Below, piece after piece: positions 23,016 through 34,900 of a stretch of 64,000 nt of DNA. Source of the stretch: Gelatoporia subvermispora B (taxonomy: Eukaryota; Basidiomycota; Agaricomycetes; Polyporales; Gelatoporiaceae); the NCBI GenBank assembly GCA_000320605.2, contig KB445792.1, forward strand, positions 2,712,164 to 2,776,163, in the 5' to 3' direction. How positions within the stretch are numbered: position 1 is the first letter of the stretch; every line of letters begins with the position of its first letter. Below the pieces are notes generated by a model. The model did no database searches, was not told the origin of the DNA, and saw nothing but the letters and a program-made list of their open reading frames with translations. The translations under genes and the position numbers were made by a program.

Positions 23016-25553
23016 TTAGTCCACATCCTTGCCATCAATAGTTGACTCGCGATGCCTGATGCCAGAGTCTCCGGCATGGTGGCTTCCGGTGTGGATAGGC
23101 TCATCCGCCGAGCGGAGCGCCTGCAGAACTTGCTCGCGGCGCAGCCATTTCTCCTCCGAGACGAAATACCAGCTGAGAATGCCGAAGATAGTGACCGCGC
23201 CGAAGATAGCGCATGCCTGTGAGCAAGACAATCAATACTCGCACATAGCTCGTTAGCACTATAGCGTATACTCACAAAGTTGAAGCTTTGGGCGTTGACG
23301 GGGAAGTAGAAAGGCGATATTTGGGTCTGAACAGACTATTTGAATTTGTCAGGCATCGGACTGCGGGCGCGTGACTTACCGCGAATACGAGGCCATTAAA
23401 CAGAATTGTAGCAACATAGAAAGGCTTCCTCCATTTGCCCAAGAAGAAGTGGGAGCCCTTGAAATCGTTCGGGGTCATGGTCAGGCGAAGCAGAGCAATC
23501 AGGCCGTAAGCCGCAGTAGTCGGGATACCACCAGCGGAGACGAGCGATGTGAACGCAACCTGACTGGGGAGGATCGAGCACAAGATGATAGCACCGAAGA
23601 TAAACATGATCGTCACAGCATTCTTGGGTTGACGGGCGGCGTCAACACGCCCGATCCAGTGAGATAGGGGGAGCACACCATCACGGGCGACCGCAAAGAC
23701 GAGGCGAGAAGCAGCAACGATAGCAACACTAGTGTTCTGTGTGCAAATGGATAAGTATGCAAATTGATAAAACGCTTCGGACTTTGTACTCACGAGAATA
23801 AGACCCAAAGTTGCAATAATAGTCATGAAGATGCTCGGACCTTTGCCCAGAGCGAGAGCGTAAATTTGGACGAAGGGCTGGGGGGCCTCGAGTGCGAACA
23901 ACGTATCGAGATCCGGAGTGCAGAAAAGGAACAGAATAGTGGTTGCGAAGCCGAAAACTCCAGTTGCAACGGCACTCCACATGATACCTCGGGCAGCGAC
24001 AACACTGAGAAAATGTCAGCTTAGTGGGCGGGGAACTACGGCATCGCTACTCACCTGGCGTTCTTCGTCTCTTCGGCAATATGACCGGACGCATCGAACC
24101 CAATCAATGTTCCCGAAGTGAAGAGGCTATCGAGTCGAAGAATCAGTGGAGATTGGAGACATGATGTTCCGGGCGCACTGACAATGATAGTATCCAGTTC
24201 CATCCAGCAGGTGCTCCGGTACCGTTGTCTGAATAATTGTTAGCGGATGCCAATTTCCTGAAGTAAAGGGCCCTACATGTCATCGTGAAGACATCCTTTG
24301 CAGAACGGAATCCGTAAGTGTTAGAAACCCCGATAGGCAACCAGATGACGCAGAGCAAGAAGTCGACCATGTAGAGAGCGATCGAGATCTTGAAAACGGC
24401 CGAGTACCAGCGCGGGGGAAGGTAGTTGATGGCGATGGAGATCAGGAGCATGGCTTCCGAGATCGCCCATACGAGAGCACGCCAGCGGACGTCATCATTG
24501 TTGCCAACGCCTCCGGGGTAGTCGACACCCCAGACGACCAATTGAGAGACAATGTAATTGGTCGTCGTCTGTGGACGTATTCATGAGTATCAGGAGTGAA
24601 TGTATGTGAGGGAGACTGACCAAGCAGTTTCCAGCCGCAAATGTCATCCACGCAGTGCACGACCACCACGCAACGATGAAGCCAAAGAAGCGACCGTACT
24701 TCGGGCCCGCACTCTCAGCCGACCAGATGTAGATCGAACCACTCAAAGGCAAGGCGGAACAAATCTCGGCCAGAACAGCCGCCGTGATGAACATGAAGAT
24801 CATCGTGATGACATAGGATGACCTTAGCTGAAGTCAATCCTCGCACGACCTTGTGAACACCGAGTGTATGCATACCATACTGCTGCTGGTCCACCGGCCT
24901 GCAAGCCGAGAAAAATACCAGCTCTGAAAGAGACAGACGTCAGCAAGCCGAGGATGCTCGTGACTGCCTCCTCTCTCACCTGACACCGCCAATGAAGTTG
25001 AGAGCGACGAAACTCGCGGCAAAGCTCTCGATGAAATGCCAACTGCGATGCAATTGCTGTTCGCAATTGACGAAGGTCAATATTGAGTGACTATCGACTA
25101 TCGCAAGAACTTACTTGTTTGTACCCGAGTTTTTGCTAAGATCATGCAACAAAACGTAGGTCAGTCATTTCTGCCGGGGCTCCCCCAGGGAAGAGGGGGA
25201 GAAAAAGAATTAAAGGGCGACACTGGGGGCTTCCCTACGCAGGTATGAGCGCTGATCAGGTTCCAACGGTGTAATCTCAATCCAAGCTGCTCATCTACTG
25301 CCCTCGCCACTGCTCCCGCATGAGGTAGCCGCATCCGAGGAACAGCATCACAACAAGGATACCCGTAGCCATTCCAGTTCGCACTAGAAAGCGACGTTAC
25401 CGATACATAAAACACGGTCAACCCTCATCCCTGCACGCATTGGGGCATTGCCCAGCGGCACCTGGCCATTACCAGCTGGATTTCGTCTTCGTCAATGGTG
25501 GACGCGCGTTCACTGTCCATGACCGGAGGAGTCTTGACGGGGTCAGTAGACAT
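23016..25553 (-). CDS. amino acid / GABA-type permease (APC superfamily)
   Basis: This is a multi-pass plasma-membrane transporter for amino acids or related amines (fungal AAT/UGA4-like branch of the APC superfamily). The ATG at 25553 starts MSTDPVKTPPVMDSERASTI, a hydrophilic cytosolic N-terminus. Membrane segments are visible in successive exons, for example MIFMFITAAVLAEICSALPLSGSIY, RFFGFIVAWWSCTAWMTFAAGN, GIMWSAVATGVFGFATTILFLF, IFMTIIATLGLIL, VTIMFIFGAIILCSILPS and ACAIFGAVTIFGILSWYFVS. SGHIAEETKNA before GIMWSAV is the usual loop motif. The C-terminal tail ends RESTIDGKDVD with TAA at 23016. About ten introns give roughly 500-530 residues and about 12 segments. A TATA element lies at 25622-25630. 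Substrate specificity cannot be read. Confidence 0.85.
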
Positions 25554-25621
25554 TTTGAGGAGATACTTCGCAAGAAGTGAAGAGGAGAAGCGAAGATAAG
25601 CAGCTGCTGAAAATGATTGCC

Positions 25622-25630
25622 ATATAAATA
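25622..25630 (-). promoter_or_regulatory. TATA box of the permease gene
   Basis: The minus strand reads TATTTATAT, about 70 bp upstream of the ATG at 25553. Confidence 0.5.
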
Positions 25631-25700
25631 CATCATGTTTACGTAATGCTAGTAATGCACACTAGACTCGATCTAGCAAGTCTCACAAAACAAAAGCCAA

Positions 25701-28700
25701 TTACGGGATGCCCAGACGCTACATGAGGCAGTCAGCGAATGCGCTGGACAAAAGAGCCACGGGATACTTACAGGCTTGAGCGCCTTGATCAGAAGCCACT
25801 CCTCATTCGAGACATCCTGCTTGAATGATTGCTACAAACAGCCATTGACTCACTGATTGTGGTCATAAAGGCAATGAAACTCACCTTCAAGACATCGATA
25901 CTCTGTCGAGTAATGTGACTGTAGAGCTCATCTTTCTCGTCAAAGTGACGACCAAACATCTTGGCCGACTGGTAGACAGCATGCTCGATCTTGACAGCAA
26001 CACCACCACCCGCCTGCGACTTCTTCACGATGTCAAAGGCTTTATGGTTGATCTCCAGAGACGTGCTGAGAAAGTCGTCAGCAAAAGACAGCATGCTGAT
26101 TATGATCTTGACTCACATCTTGCCCAGGTCGATGATTTCCTTCTTCTGGGTCTCTGGGTCCGTCTTGACCACACAGATCGGTGTGCCGACACGCAGTGTA
26201 CCATCCAGGATATCGACACCGAGAATGATCGGGTCGCGCTTACAGAAGGCAGCAATGGTCTTCAGTCTGCAAGGCCAGACAGCCTGTGGTGCGGCGTCTC
26301 GGCGCTTAGCCTCCATGATCTCAGTGTTGTAAGCCGTGAACGCATCGAACAAGTGGTAGATGATATCCGCTGTGAATCAGTCCTGAGTGATCAGTGAGAC
26401 ACAGAGAATAATGATTACTTACCTTTGAACAAACGAATACCCATCTCTTCAGCGAGGCGCTCAGCATCCTTGTCGACAGGAACATCGAAGCAAAGAATAC
26501 ATGCGAGCTCCTTCGCCTTCTCCAACATCGTCGCGCTACGCATGACATCCTTCTTGTGGACAGGGCCGATGTTGATACCTGACACAGGGATCTTGCTGAC
26601 CTTCAAGAAGTCCAGTAGTGCCTCCAGCGAACCGAGCGTACTCGCTTGCACGCAGACACCACGGCCAGACTTGTCGATGGAAGTCAACAGAGTCGTCAGG
26701 TCGGACATGACCTCATCCATGAGATCCTCCTCCTCATCGTCAGGGCCTACGACGAGTAGCCGTGAACCAGCGATGGCCTTCTCAAGATCAGGCGCAACAA
26801 TCTTGACACCCATCGCAGCCTTGATCTCCTTGTGGTGAACGTATTGTGACTAGGGCTAATGTCAACACCAGACGCGATTACCTTGAGAGAACCAATCTCA
26901 CCTTGATACGCAATTCGCGAAGAGGCTGAGGTGTCAGCAGAGCGCGGATTTGTGTCACAATGGGCCCATTGAGACCGCAGACCACGATCCTATCGCCTTC
27001 GTGCAGGATACCGTTCGATAAGACGACATCAATGGTTGTACCTAGACCCTCGATGGCCTTGACTTCCAGCACTGTACATTCGAGCTCCGAGAGGTACATC
27101 AGACGGTCACTCATGCGCTGCTGCGTGAGGTTGACGAGAAGCATAATCATGTCGGGCACACCCTCGCCAGTGACGGCAGATGTCGGGACCAGTGAGACAT
27201 TACGCGCGAAGTTCTTGTTGTCGTAGTAGAGGACGGCGTTGAGACCCTGCTCGGCGAACGCGAGCATGGTCTTCTGTACGCGGTCCTCGAACTCGAGCTG
27301 CACAGTGCGCTTTTGCTTGGCGAGCGAGCTGCGGAAGTCGTTGTCGGGCGTCGCCTCCCAGCCGTACATACGATCAATCTTGTTGAGTGCGACGATGAAC
27401 GGCGTCTTGCGGTCCCTCAGCAAGCGTAGCGATTCGAGCGTTTGTTGCTCAAGGCCGTGCTATGATATACAAATGAGTGGGCTGTAATCGTCAATCACTA
27501 TGCGCACTCACCATGATATCGACGACGAGGATGGCGATGTTACAAAGCGAGCTTCCACGGGTCCGCAAGTTGGTGAACGACTCGTGACCGGGGGTATCGA
27601 TGACGAGTAGACCAGGAATCTTGTATTCTTGCGTGCCGTCTTTGTTCATAACAGCAGTCTTCGTCTTGATCGCCTCGACCGGGAAGTATGTCGCACCAAT
27701 CTGCTGGGTGATACCTCCCGCCTCGCCTTCTTGCACGTTCGTTTGACGGATCTACGGTGATACTGAGTTAACTACCCTATCACGTCTACTAATGCGACGA
27801 ACCAACCTTGTCCAGCAGCTTTGTTTTACCGGTATCGACGTGACCCAAGATACAGCAAATCGGGCTACGGAGGTCGTCCTTGTTGCGCGACGCGAGAGCT
27901 TTCTCGTGTGCTTGTGCACGACGCGCCGCCGCCTCTGCCTTGCGCTGGGCCGCCATGCGCTGGGCCTTGGACTTACCATCCTCGTCCGAGTCGGAATCAG
28001 AGTCGTCAGAATCAGAGTCAGACTCCTCTGACGACGATTCCTCCTCCGAGGACTCCTCCGATTCGGATTCTGCAGCTTTACCACTGGCCTTAGCCGACGC
28101 GGCCTTTGCAGCAGGGGCAGCCTTGGCCGCCGGGGCAGCTTTGGTGGCGGATTTCTCTGCAGGTGCAGCAGCCTTCGCAGCGCCATTGGTGGCGGTAGCC
28201 TTCGCAGGTGTAGCTTTCGGCTCCGGCTTGACCTCCTCCTCTTCGTCGCTGCTCGCATCCCAAGAGTCCTTGACCTCAGACGCCTTCTTACCCTCCTCAT
28301 CGCTGCTCGCGTCCCAGTCGCTTTTCACGCCGTCAGCCTTCTCAGGCTCAGGCACAACCTTCGGTTCTGGAATGGCTGGCTTCTCCTCACGGACAGGAGA
28401 CGGCTCGCGCGTGGCTGGGCTGCTGCCCGCGGCGGAGGCGTTTGAGGTGGGGCCTTTCTTCTTCTTACGGTTGTCGTAGACAACGCGCTTGCCTCGCTCG
28501 CCTGCGGGCTGCTGAAGACCCTCGATCTGCACACCGGATGCGAGGAGAGCCTGCTTGCGCAGCTCTGCGGCACGCTGCTCCTCCTTCTGCTTCTTCGTCA
28601 GGAGCCGGCCCTCTTTTTTCGCGAGCTCACGCTTCGCCTACCACAGGATGTCAAAACGAGCATAACCATTGTGAGGAGAAATGGGGTACCTTCTCCTTGT

Positions 28701-29937
28701 CCTTCCTCCGCTGCTTCTCCTCCTCCTTCTTCCGCGCCTCCTCCTCCGCGATACGCTCCTCCTCCTCGATGCGCTTCCTCTCCTCCTCTTCCCGTCTCCG
28801 TGCCTCCTCCTCCAGCCGCTTCTTCTCCTCCATCATAGCCTTGAGCGCACTGATACCGCTCGCGCCTTTCTTCTTGCCAGCAGCAGGGGCGGGAGCAGGC
28901 GCAGCCTCTTCGTCCTTCTTCGCCTTCTTCTTTTTCTTCTTCTTTGAATCGGTCTTTGCGCCACCAGCTTCAGCATCGTCCTCCTCGTCTTCGTCCTTCT
29001 TCTCTTCAGCAGGCGCTGCTGGGGGTGTCGCAGATTCTTCGCGGGCCTCATCTTGAGTCCCCACTTTCTTTGCCGCGGCTTGCGCCTTTTTCTTCGCCTG
29101 ACAGGAATTCGTCAACACGCATATGCGTTCACGAGAGGCTATCCACGAACCTTCTCGCGTTCCTTCTTCAGCTTCTCCTTCTCCTTCTTGGACAGGACCT
29201 TCGGGCCTGCATCCTCGCCCTCCTCCTCGTCCTGCTGTTCCTCCGCAGGCTTTCCATCTGCAGGTTTCTCCTGAGCAGGCGACGGTGCCTCAGCCTCCTC
29301 GGCCGGTTTCTCCTCCTCGTCCTTTGGCTGCGCCTTACCCTTTTTGCCCTTCTTATCCTTCTTTCCCTTCTTCTTGTCGACGGGGCCCCACTCCTCGTCT
29401 GCAAGCTCCTCAGCGGTCATCTGAACCGGAGCCTTGGACGCGCTGATGTCGCCCTTGGCGGCAGCCTCCTCTCCTTCCGAGCCGTTTCCTGGTGAGGGAC
29501 CGTCTGCGAAGGAGACGGAGGGCTCGGACTCTGCCTTGCCCTTTTTGTTCTTCTTGTCCTTTTTTCTGGAGGACGCGGCCTTAATAGTAGACTACAGCAT
29601 GTCTTCATGAGTTTCACGAAGTAGAATATAGAATCGTATGACATACCATAAGGCCACCAAAGTCCTCGTTCTCATCCTCGCCTGCGCCGGCGTCCTCTAC
29701 CGCGAGGGCACTGGCAAAGGCGGAGAACCCGCCGGCCTTGCGCGCCGGCGCAGACTCGTCGTCCGACACATCCGCAGATGCAGTCACGTTGTTGTTGGCC
29801 ACGGAGGTGCCTGCCTTCTCCCTACATCGCACTCGAGATCAATATTTCGCTAGTGACATCAGCCCTCGGCAGTGCACACACCAGAAGTCATCGTCGTCCT
29901 GCTTCTTTCCCTTCTTGCCCTTGTTTTTGGGTGCCAT
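25701..29937 (-). CDS. FUN12: translation initiation factor eIF5B
   Basis: This is the ribosome-dependent GTPase that joins the 60S subunit to the 48S complex at the start codon (eIF5B, IF2 homolog). The ATG at 29937 starts [19 protein letters not shown], then an intron, then EKAGTSV. A long charged N-terminal half, rich in Lys/Glu runs and acidic Ser clusters (27.9-29.4 kb), is typical of the eukaryotic factor and not conserved in detail. The G domain shows G1 [13 protein letters not shown] (about 27.8 kb), G3 DTPGHESF (about 27.6 kb) and G4 [11 protein letters not shown] (about 27.37 kb). It is followed by domain II, domain III ([15 protein letters not shown]...) and domain IV. The final intron splits LKP from RLGIP and the stop TAA (25701-25703). 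Around 1200 residues. It shares a 294-bp promoter region with ARL2. Confidence 0.93.
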
Positions 29938-30231
29938 GTTTCGATTAGGGTATTGAGATCAAGTAATGAGAAAGATGTGAGCGGTGTAGGTGGCGAGAAG
30001 CGGGTGGGGAGGGGATATTCGTGTGGGCAAAGGGATGGGTCACTGACGAAGAGTCGACAATTTCCCGGAGCGGACCCGCTGCCGGGTCCGCGAGCGCTCT
30101 CGCGTGGCTGCCATAATCTTGTCCCGAATTCTCACCTCCACCACTCTTGTCGAGCTCGATTTACTAAGCTGTGACTTATTCCTGGGCGATATCACGGGGT
30201 GCTAGCACTGCTAACTCCGGCGCAAGGAGCG
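29938..30231. promoter_or_regulatory. bidirectional promoter region eIF5B / ARL2
   Basis: This 294-bp gap separates the divergent ATGs of eIF5B (29937, minus) and ARL2 (30232, plus). It has no TATA box. It contains a perfect 9-bp inverted repeat, GCGGACCCG / CGGGTCCGC with spacer CTGC, at 30070-30091. Confidence 0.6.
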
Positions 30232-31171
30232 ATGGGTCTCCTCACGATCATACGCAAGATTCGGCAGAAGGAAAAGGAAATGCGCATCCTCTTCCTGTAT
30301 GGATTCCACAAGTCTGCTCTCAGCTAGGTGTTCTTATGTCGGCCTAGTGGCCTGGACAACGCTGGAAAGACGACCATTCTTAAGAAGCTGAGCGGAGAGG
30401 ATATCACGGGTATCAGTCCCACTCTGGGATTCAACATCAAGACCTTTGTGCACCGACAGTGAGCTGCCCTTTCGCGTCTGTGCCGCCTCTCGCTGAGGTG
30501 TGCGTTCAGATATACTCTGAATATCTGTGAGTTGAGAAACAGAAAGAAGGAAACCTGACAGGGTGTGGGAGCTCACACGGCTGTCGCTCACCAGGGGATG
30601 TGGGCGGTCAGCGTACACTCCGACCATACTGGCGCAATTACTTCGAGCAGACGGACGCGCTCGTGTGGGTGGTAGATGCGTGCGATCGCATGCGCATGCA
30701 AGACTGCAAAGAAGAGCTACACAGTCTGCTGCTAGAGGACGTACGTTCCCGAAAGGCCTTACAGCAGTCATCTCCTCACCTATCATGATCTCCTAGAGAC
30801 TCGCAGGTGCATCCCTTCTTGTCTTGGCTAACAAGCAGGACCTCCCGGGTTCCTTGAGCGGACCTGAGATTCGCGACGTAGGTGGCTAAGCTGCTCAACG
30901 TCAGACGGCGCTCACAGAGCATGGCACGCAGGCTCTAGACTTAGACTCTATCAAGTCGCACCACTGGAAAATTCTGCCATGCAGCGCAATCACGGGAGAG
31001 AACCTTGTGGAAGGCTTGGATTGGGTCGTTAACGATGTTGCGGGCAGACTGTATTACGCCACTGCCACCTCGGACACATCGTCAAAAGTACGTCGAGCAA
31101 GCACATCTGAGGAGCCCAGTGCCCCTCAGCTCCCCGTTCAGACTAGCGCGGCTGTAGGTGTATCGTCGTAA
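30232..31171 (+). CDS. ARL2: ADP-ribosylation factor-like small GTPase ARL2
   Basis: This small GTPase acts with tubulin cofactors in alpha/beta-tubulin folding (yeast CIN4, fission yeast Alp41). The ATG at 30232 gives [20 protein letters not shown]. Exons then supply G1 GLDNAGKTT, switch [11 protein letters not shown] (the ARL2-specific form), YTLNIW joined over an intron to [20 protein letters not shown], then [13 protein letters not shown] and the base motif ANKQDLPG. Lastly [12 protein letters not shown] provides the SA motif. After the usual ARL2 end near [16 protein letters not shown] there is a Ser/Ala-rich tail of about 35 residues up to TAA (31169-31171). About 210 residues, with six or so introns. 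Gly2 is present, although ARL2 is typically not myristoylated. Confidence 0.92.
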
Positions 31172-31369
31172 TGGACGACCTCGGATTGTTAGTACTGGCT
31201 GTAGATTCTCTGTGTACGATGAGACTTGTTGGATTAAATCATGTTGGCGTGTGCTGATGGTACAGGCTATAATAATGGCACTAATATACAACCATGAGTG
31301 AATGGACAGAGCAGTCGTGAAGTGTCGAGGGCACAGAATCCAAGGAAGGATGAGTTTGGAGTTGTGCCG

Positions 31370-31840
31370 TCAGTCTTGCTCCGACTGGTCTCGAGGACGG
31401 TATTTGATGCCTCGGCTCTCCAGCTCGGCTTCAACGTCTTCAGGTATCCGCCCTTTGACGCGCACAGCGTACATTCCACGCACATATTTTGCTGAAATAC
31501 CTGTGAGTCAAAAGTGTATATGTGCTAAAAACGGGGGGCGTACAAACTCGCTGCCACCGCGCCACCCAGCTCGTCTCAGGATCAATGACCGCAATTATCC
31601 CGTCGAACTGCGTCGTTGTGCACATCTGAATGCGGTCGGCATATCCTTTCATCTATAATTCATTGTAAAACCTGACCGAATAGCCCTATAATTCTTTTGA
31701 CTCACTTGCATGAGCTCCTCGCAATTTGGACAACCGTGCTTTCTGAAGTCTGCGGGCGTTTGGATGATAGAGCAGAGCAGACATGCACGGAGCGCCTTCG
31801 CGCGAGGCTGTGGTGGAATCGCTGCAGCTTGTCCAGACAT
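31370..31840 (-). CDS. SPT4: transcription elongation factor SPT4
   Basis: This is the small zinc-binding partner of SPT5 (DSIF), which clamps RNA polymerase II during elongation. The ATG at 31840 gives MSGQAAAIPPQPRAKALRA. The four-cysteine zinc site is visible: CLLC, then CPNC after 15 residues (IIQTPADFRKHG). The next exon carries QMCTTTQFDGIIAVIDPETS and SWVARWQR. The last holds KYVRGMYAVRVKGRIPEDVE and GIKYRPRDQSEQD, with TGA at 31370-31372. Two short introns, about 120 residues, the usual length. It is head to head with the BIG1/VOA1-like gene (166 bp between ATGs) and tail to tail with ARL2. Confidence 0.93.
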
Positions 31841-32006
31841 TGTGATATGTGCCAAGTAGAGATAGGACCTGGTTCAGGAGAAAGAGCACGTTTGGCCAAT
31901 TGAGACGAGCACAGGAGGGAAAGCAAGGAGGCGCCCGTTCGGCAGTTTGCGAGAGCGCGCTATGGGCGCTTCCTCGCGGACACCGTCGTCCTCACCGTTC
32001 ACGACG

Positions 32007-32992
32007 ATGGCGAGACGCGTAGCTCAGGCTCTGCTCGCACTACTCCCGGCGACTGCGCTTGCATTCTCAGATACTGTTCCTCTGGTTGCGTGGACGTCGG
32101 AGAGGTTGGTCTCAGTGAGATTCCGCCGTTGGTGATGCTTACAAGCTGCTTCTAGTTCGGATGTATTGTCGTCACCGCGGCTCTCAACCTCCTCGCATTC
32201 TACGGCAGTGCTCGAGAATTTACTCGTTAACGACGCTATCTGTACGAATGATGTAGTGATACTAGTTGAGCAAGCCGGGGTGCGTGACTATATCCTCCAT
32301 GCTCGAGGACCACTTACTCAACCGCCAACAGCTACATGCCTCGGACTTGCGTAGCCTCCCCTCTTCTTCTTTCCTTGTGAATGCACTTGAATCCTCGCCG
32401 TCTACCCTCCAACTTCCATACGTACCTCACCGTGCGGGTAACGCGCGTCTACTATCGGACGTCGCGGCGACACTTGCGCGGCGCTGCGGATCCCAGCTCA
32501 TTGAGCTCCCCTCGGATGAGGGTTTTGCGACAACTGCAGGCTCAGAGGACAAGTATGTTGTGTATGTGAAGATGCCGGGATTGAGTGGCGCACAAGGGCA
32601 GGAGAGAAAGGAGTTGGTCGCAGAGCATGGTGAGTCTGTCCTCCCCTGGCCCCCTGAGGCGCCCCACTGAGACCAAATGGCCAGAATTCAACCTTGCTTC
32701 CACTCTCCGACGCCTCACTGGTTCCTTCCCGCGACACCTCGTCATATACACCGGCAGCAGCGCTCCACGCCTTATTGCCCGCCAGTCACCTTCTGCCGCA
32801 GCCGCACCCACAGGCGGGATCCTTGCACGCTACCAGCTGCTTACCCCTGGCCTAATCCTGGCGCTGCTCGTAGCACTATTCGTCCTTGTCCCAATCATCT
32901 TTCTTGGTGTAACAGCGCTCTCTTCGATTCAGAGCCCATTGAAGACAGAGCCGCCGAAAGGCTTCAGCGCGGATGCAAAGAAGATGCAGTAG
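32007..32992 (+). CDS. BIG1/VOA1-like protein, V-ATPase S1/Ac45-type membrane domain
   Basis: This is an ER membrane glycoprotein of the BIG1/VOA1 family. Family members act in V-ATPase V0 assembly and in cell-wall beta-1,6-glucan formation in yeast. The chosen ATG at 32007 starts a signal peptide (MARRVAQALLALLPATALAF) followed by SDTVPLVAWTSE. An in-frame ATG at 31962 would put 15 hydrophilic residues ahead of it and is less likely. Near the end comes a single long membrane segment (LLTPGLILALLVALFVLVPI) with the family hallmark GILARYQLLTPG before it and ALSSIQSPLK after it. The protein ends GFSADAKKMQ, TAG at 32990-32992. Three introns, about 280 residues. Confidence 0.8.
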
Positions 32993-33151
32993 GCGTAGAA
33001 TTATGTTGTCTCATGAGTCTGGAACAATCGGACATTTTGTACATTCCATTGCATATCCGATGCCTCATCAGTGATACCACCGGCGGGCACACTACAAGTA
33101 CAGATAATCGGACTGCCTGCACGACATGGCTTCTGCTGTCCTTTGAGTTCC

Positions 33152-33761
33152 TTACTCCTTGATCTCCCCACTCTCAACCTTCCGCAAGTACTCCTCGATC
33201 ACCTCCACGATCACCTCGTGGTCCTCCTGCATCGTCAGGCCGCTCACGACGATGACGCCGACGATGCCCTCGACGCCCTTGACGCGGATCGGGAACCCGC
33301 CGCCGTGAATGGCGTATTCGCTGGCGCGCGCGCCGAGCTGGAATTTCGCGGCGAACACCTGCTCCTTTTCCGCAATCGTCCCGCTGCCCATTTTGTAGTT
33401 CTGCTGGAGCGTACTGGCACCCCAGCGGAGGACCGTGGCGCGCTTGCGCGCGACCCAGATGTCGTTGTCCGCTTGCGTGCCCGGGCGCGATGCGCAGTGG
33501 AAGAGCAGCTGGTTTGTGTTCGCGAGCGTGATGTTCACGACGGCGGGCCGAGGGCTCGCCTCGCGCAAGCGGGTGCGCAGGAGGCTCCCGAGCGTCCACG
33601 CAGTCTCTGCGGTGAAGAAGGGGAACACGCAACGCTGCTCTTGCTCTACGACGGCTTCCAGCTGCGGGAGTCGAAGGCACACTGGTAAATCTGGGAATAG
33701 GTATGGCAGGGTACGTCTTACTCACCGTCTCGGGAGCGTTACGAATTCCGGCGTTGGACAT
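33152..33761 (-). CDS. UPF0303 / GlcG-HbpS domain protein
   Basis: This is a small single-domain protein of the UPF0303 family (DUF336, GlcG/HbpS-like fold). Related bacterial domains bind heme or corrinoids; the fungal role is unknown. The ATG at 33761 gives MSNAGIRNAPET, then a short intron of about 45 bp, then CLRLPQLEAVVEQEQRCVF. Family motifs are FTAETAWTLGSLLR, QLLFHCASRPGTQADND, VARKRATVLRWG and HGGGFPIRVKGVEGIVGVI, close to the C-terminus as usual. TAA lies at 33152-33154. About 185 residues, complete. Confidence 0.85.
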
Positions 33762-34249
33762 CTTGTCTACAAGTTTTTGGTTTGGTACTGAGTGACTCGA
33801 GTGGCTGAGATGTCCGGAGGAGTCTTGGCACTGGCTCGGCTGCAGCTTGCTGAGTGGGACCCAGTACTGCACAAGTTCTTATCATCTCAGTATGGAGCAC
33901 ACCACACTCGCATAGGAATTGCGTCGCCCAAATCCTGCACACGGGTCACACCTGTGAGACATAGATAGACTGCAACAGTGAACTGCTCGTACGAAGGTGA
34001 TCATGCGGCGGCTCCCACAGGCCCGTCGCGCCGCCGTTTGTTATCCGGTCCGTGGCTGCTCGCGAACATGGCCACAAATCATGAGGCTTTCAGGCTTCAC
34101 TTGGGCCGCCATACTCCCCCGTCGGAGTGCTCCTTCTGAGGTGTCTTCATATTATCCAATACCATAATTGCCAGTCTGCACCACAGGCAGTGGCATTATA
34201 AAGCCTCAGAGGTCCCCGAGGGCCGGAACGTATACGGTACCAGCACTTT

Positions 34250-34900
34250 TGAGGGAAGCCGCAGGCAACACATCTTACATTCAAGCGCGACAACTTGCTG
34301 TGGTTTCAAGACGGGAATATCATCTTGATGGTAGAGAACGTTGGAATCCCCCAGTATCTCAGTAATCTGCGGGCGCATTCCACCATTCCCTAGTATATGT
34401 TCACATTGCCTCAGCTCGGGGAGGCGGAAATGTACGAAGGTTGTTCCGTGACCCAGATCCAGGACAGAGTCTCGGACCTCAAGTGCTCGCTGAAGACGTT
34501 CACTGGTTCCTCTAGGCAAGTAGTAAGAGCACTGAATTGGTTTTCGCCGCATCTGACATGGATAATATCTCAGATATCCCGATTTCGCACAGATCGGCTT
34601 CCAAGAACTGGTATCTCTCTCCCGTTTCACATATAAGTACGACATCAACAGTCTGGCCGTCAATCGCACATTTGAAAGCGATAGTTCAGACGCCCTACTC
34701 TACCGGGACAAAAGTACGCCTTGACCTGCCACTCGCCGATAACCAACACCGTCTCCATACCTCCTCTTGCGCTGTACCGTTGTTCCCTCCCGAATACTGG
34801 GATAGCCTTCCTCCAGTGTCAGGTGGTCATATCACTCTAGGGCGGCGAATAGGGAGAGGTGCTCGCGCCTGCAAGGATGGCTGAAACACAAGAATTTTGA
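34250..34900 (+). pseudogene. BTB/POZ gene relic
   Basis: Plus-strand reading gives RDNLLWFQDGNIILMVENVG, clearly the same as the BTB start of the genes at 35641 and 37110 (LWFDDGNVILIAEGVAFRVY). The reading then decays: QYLSNLRAHSTIP, a stop, LPQLGEAEMYEGCSVTQIQD (compare EGCPVIRLQD), then after a gap KYDINSLAV (compare KYDIKDLYE) and further stops. No start codon or continuous frame remains. It is the most decayed member of the BTB array. Confidence 0.75.

Noticed and set aside
27880..29056. Long plus-strand open frames opposite eIF5B (Ser-, Ala- and Leu-rich)
   Set aside because: They are shadows of the low-complexity Lys/Glu/Ser N-terminal half of eIF5B, whose motifs and introns are clear on the minus strand.
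33174..33872. 232-codon minus-strand frame overlapping the UPF0303 gene
   Set aside because: This Arg-rich shadow lies in another frame. The family motifs HGGGFPIRVKGVEG and LLFHCASRPG are in the annotated frame.
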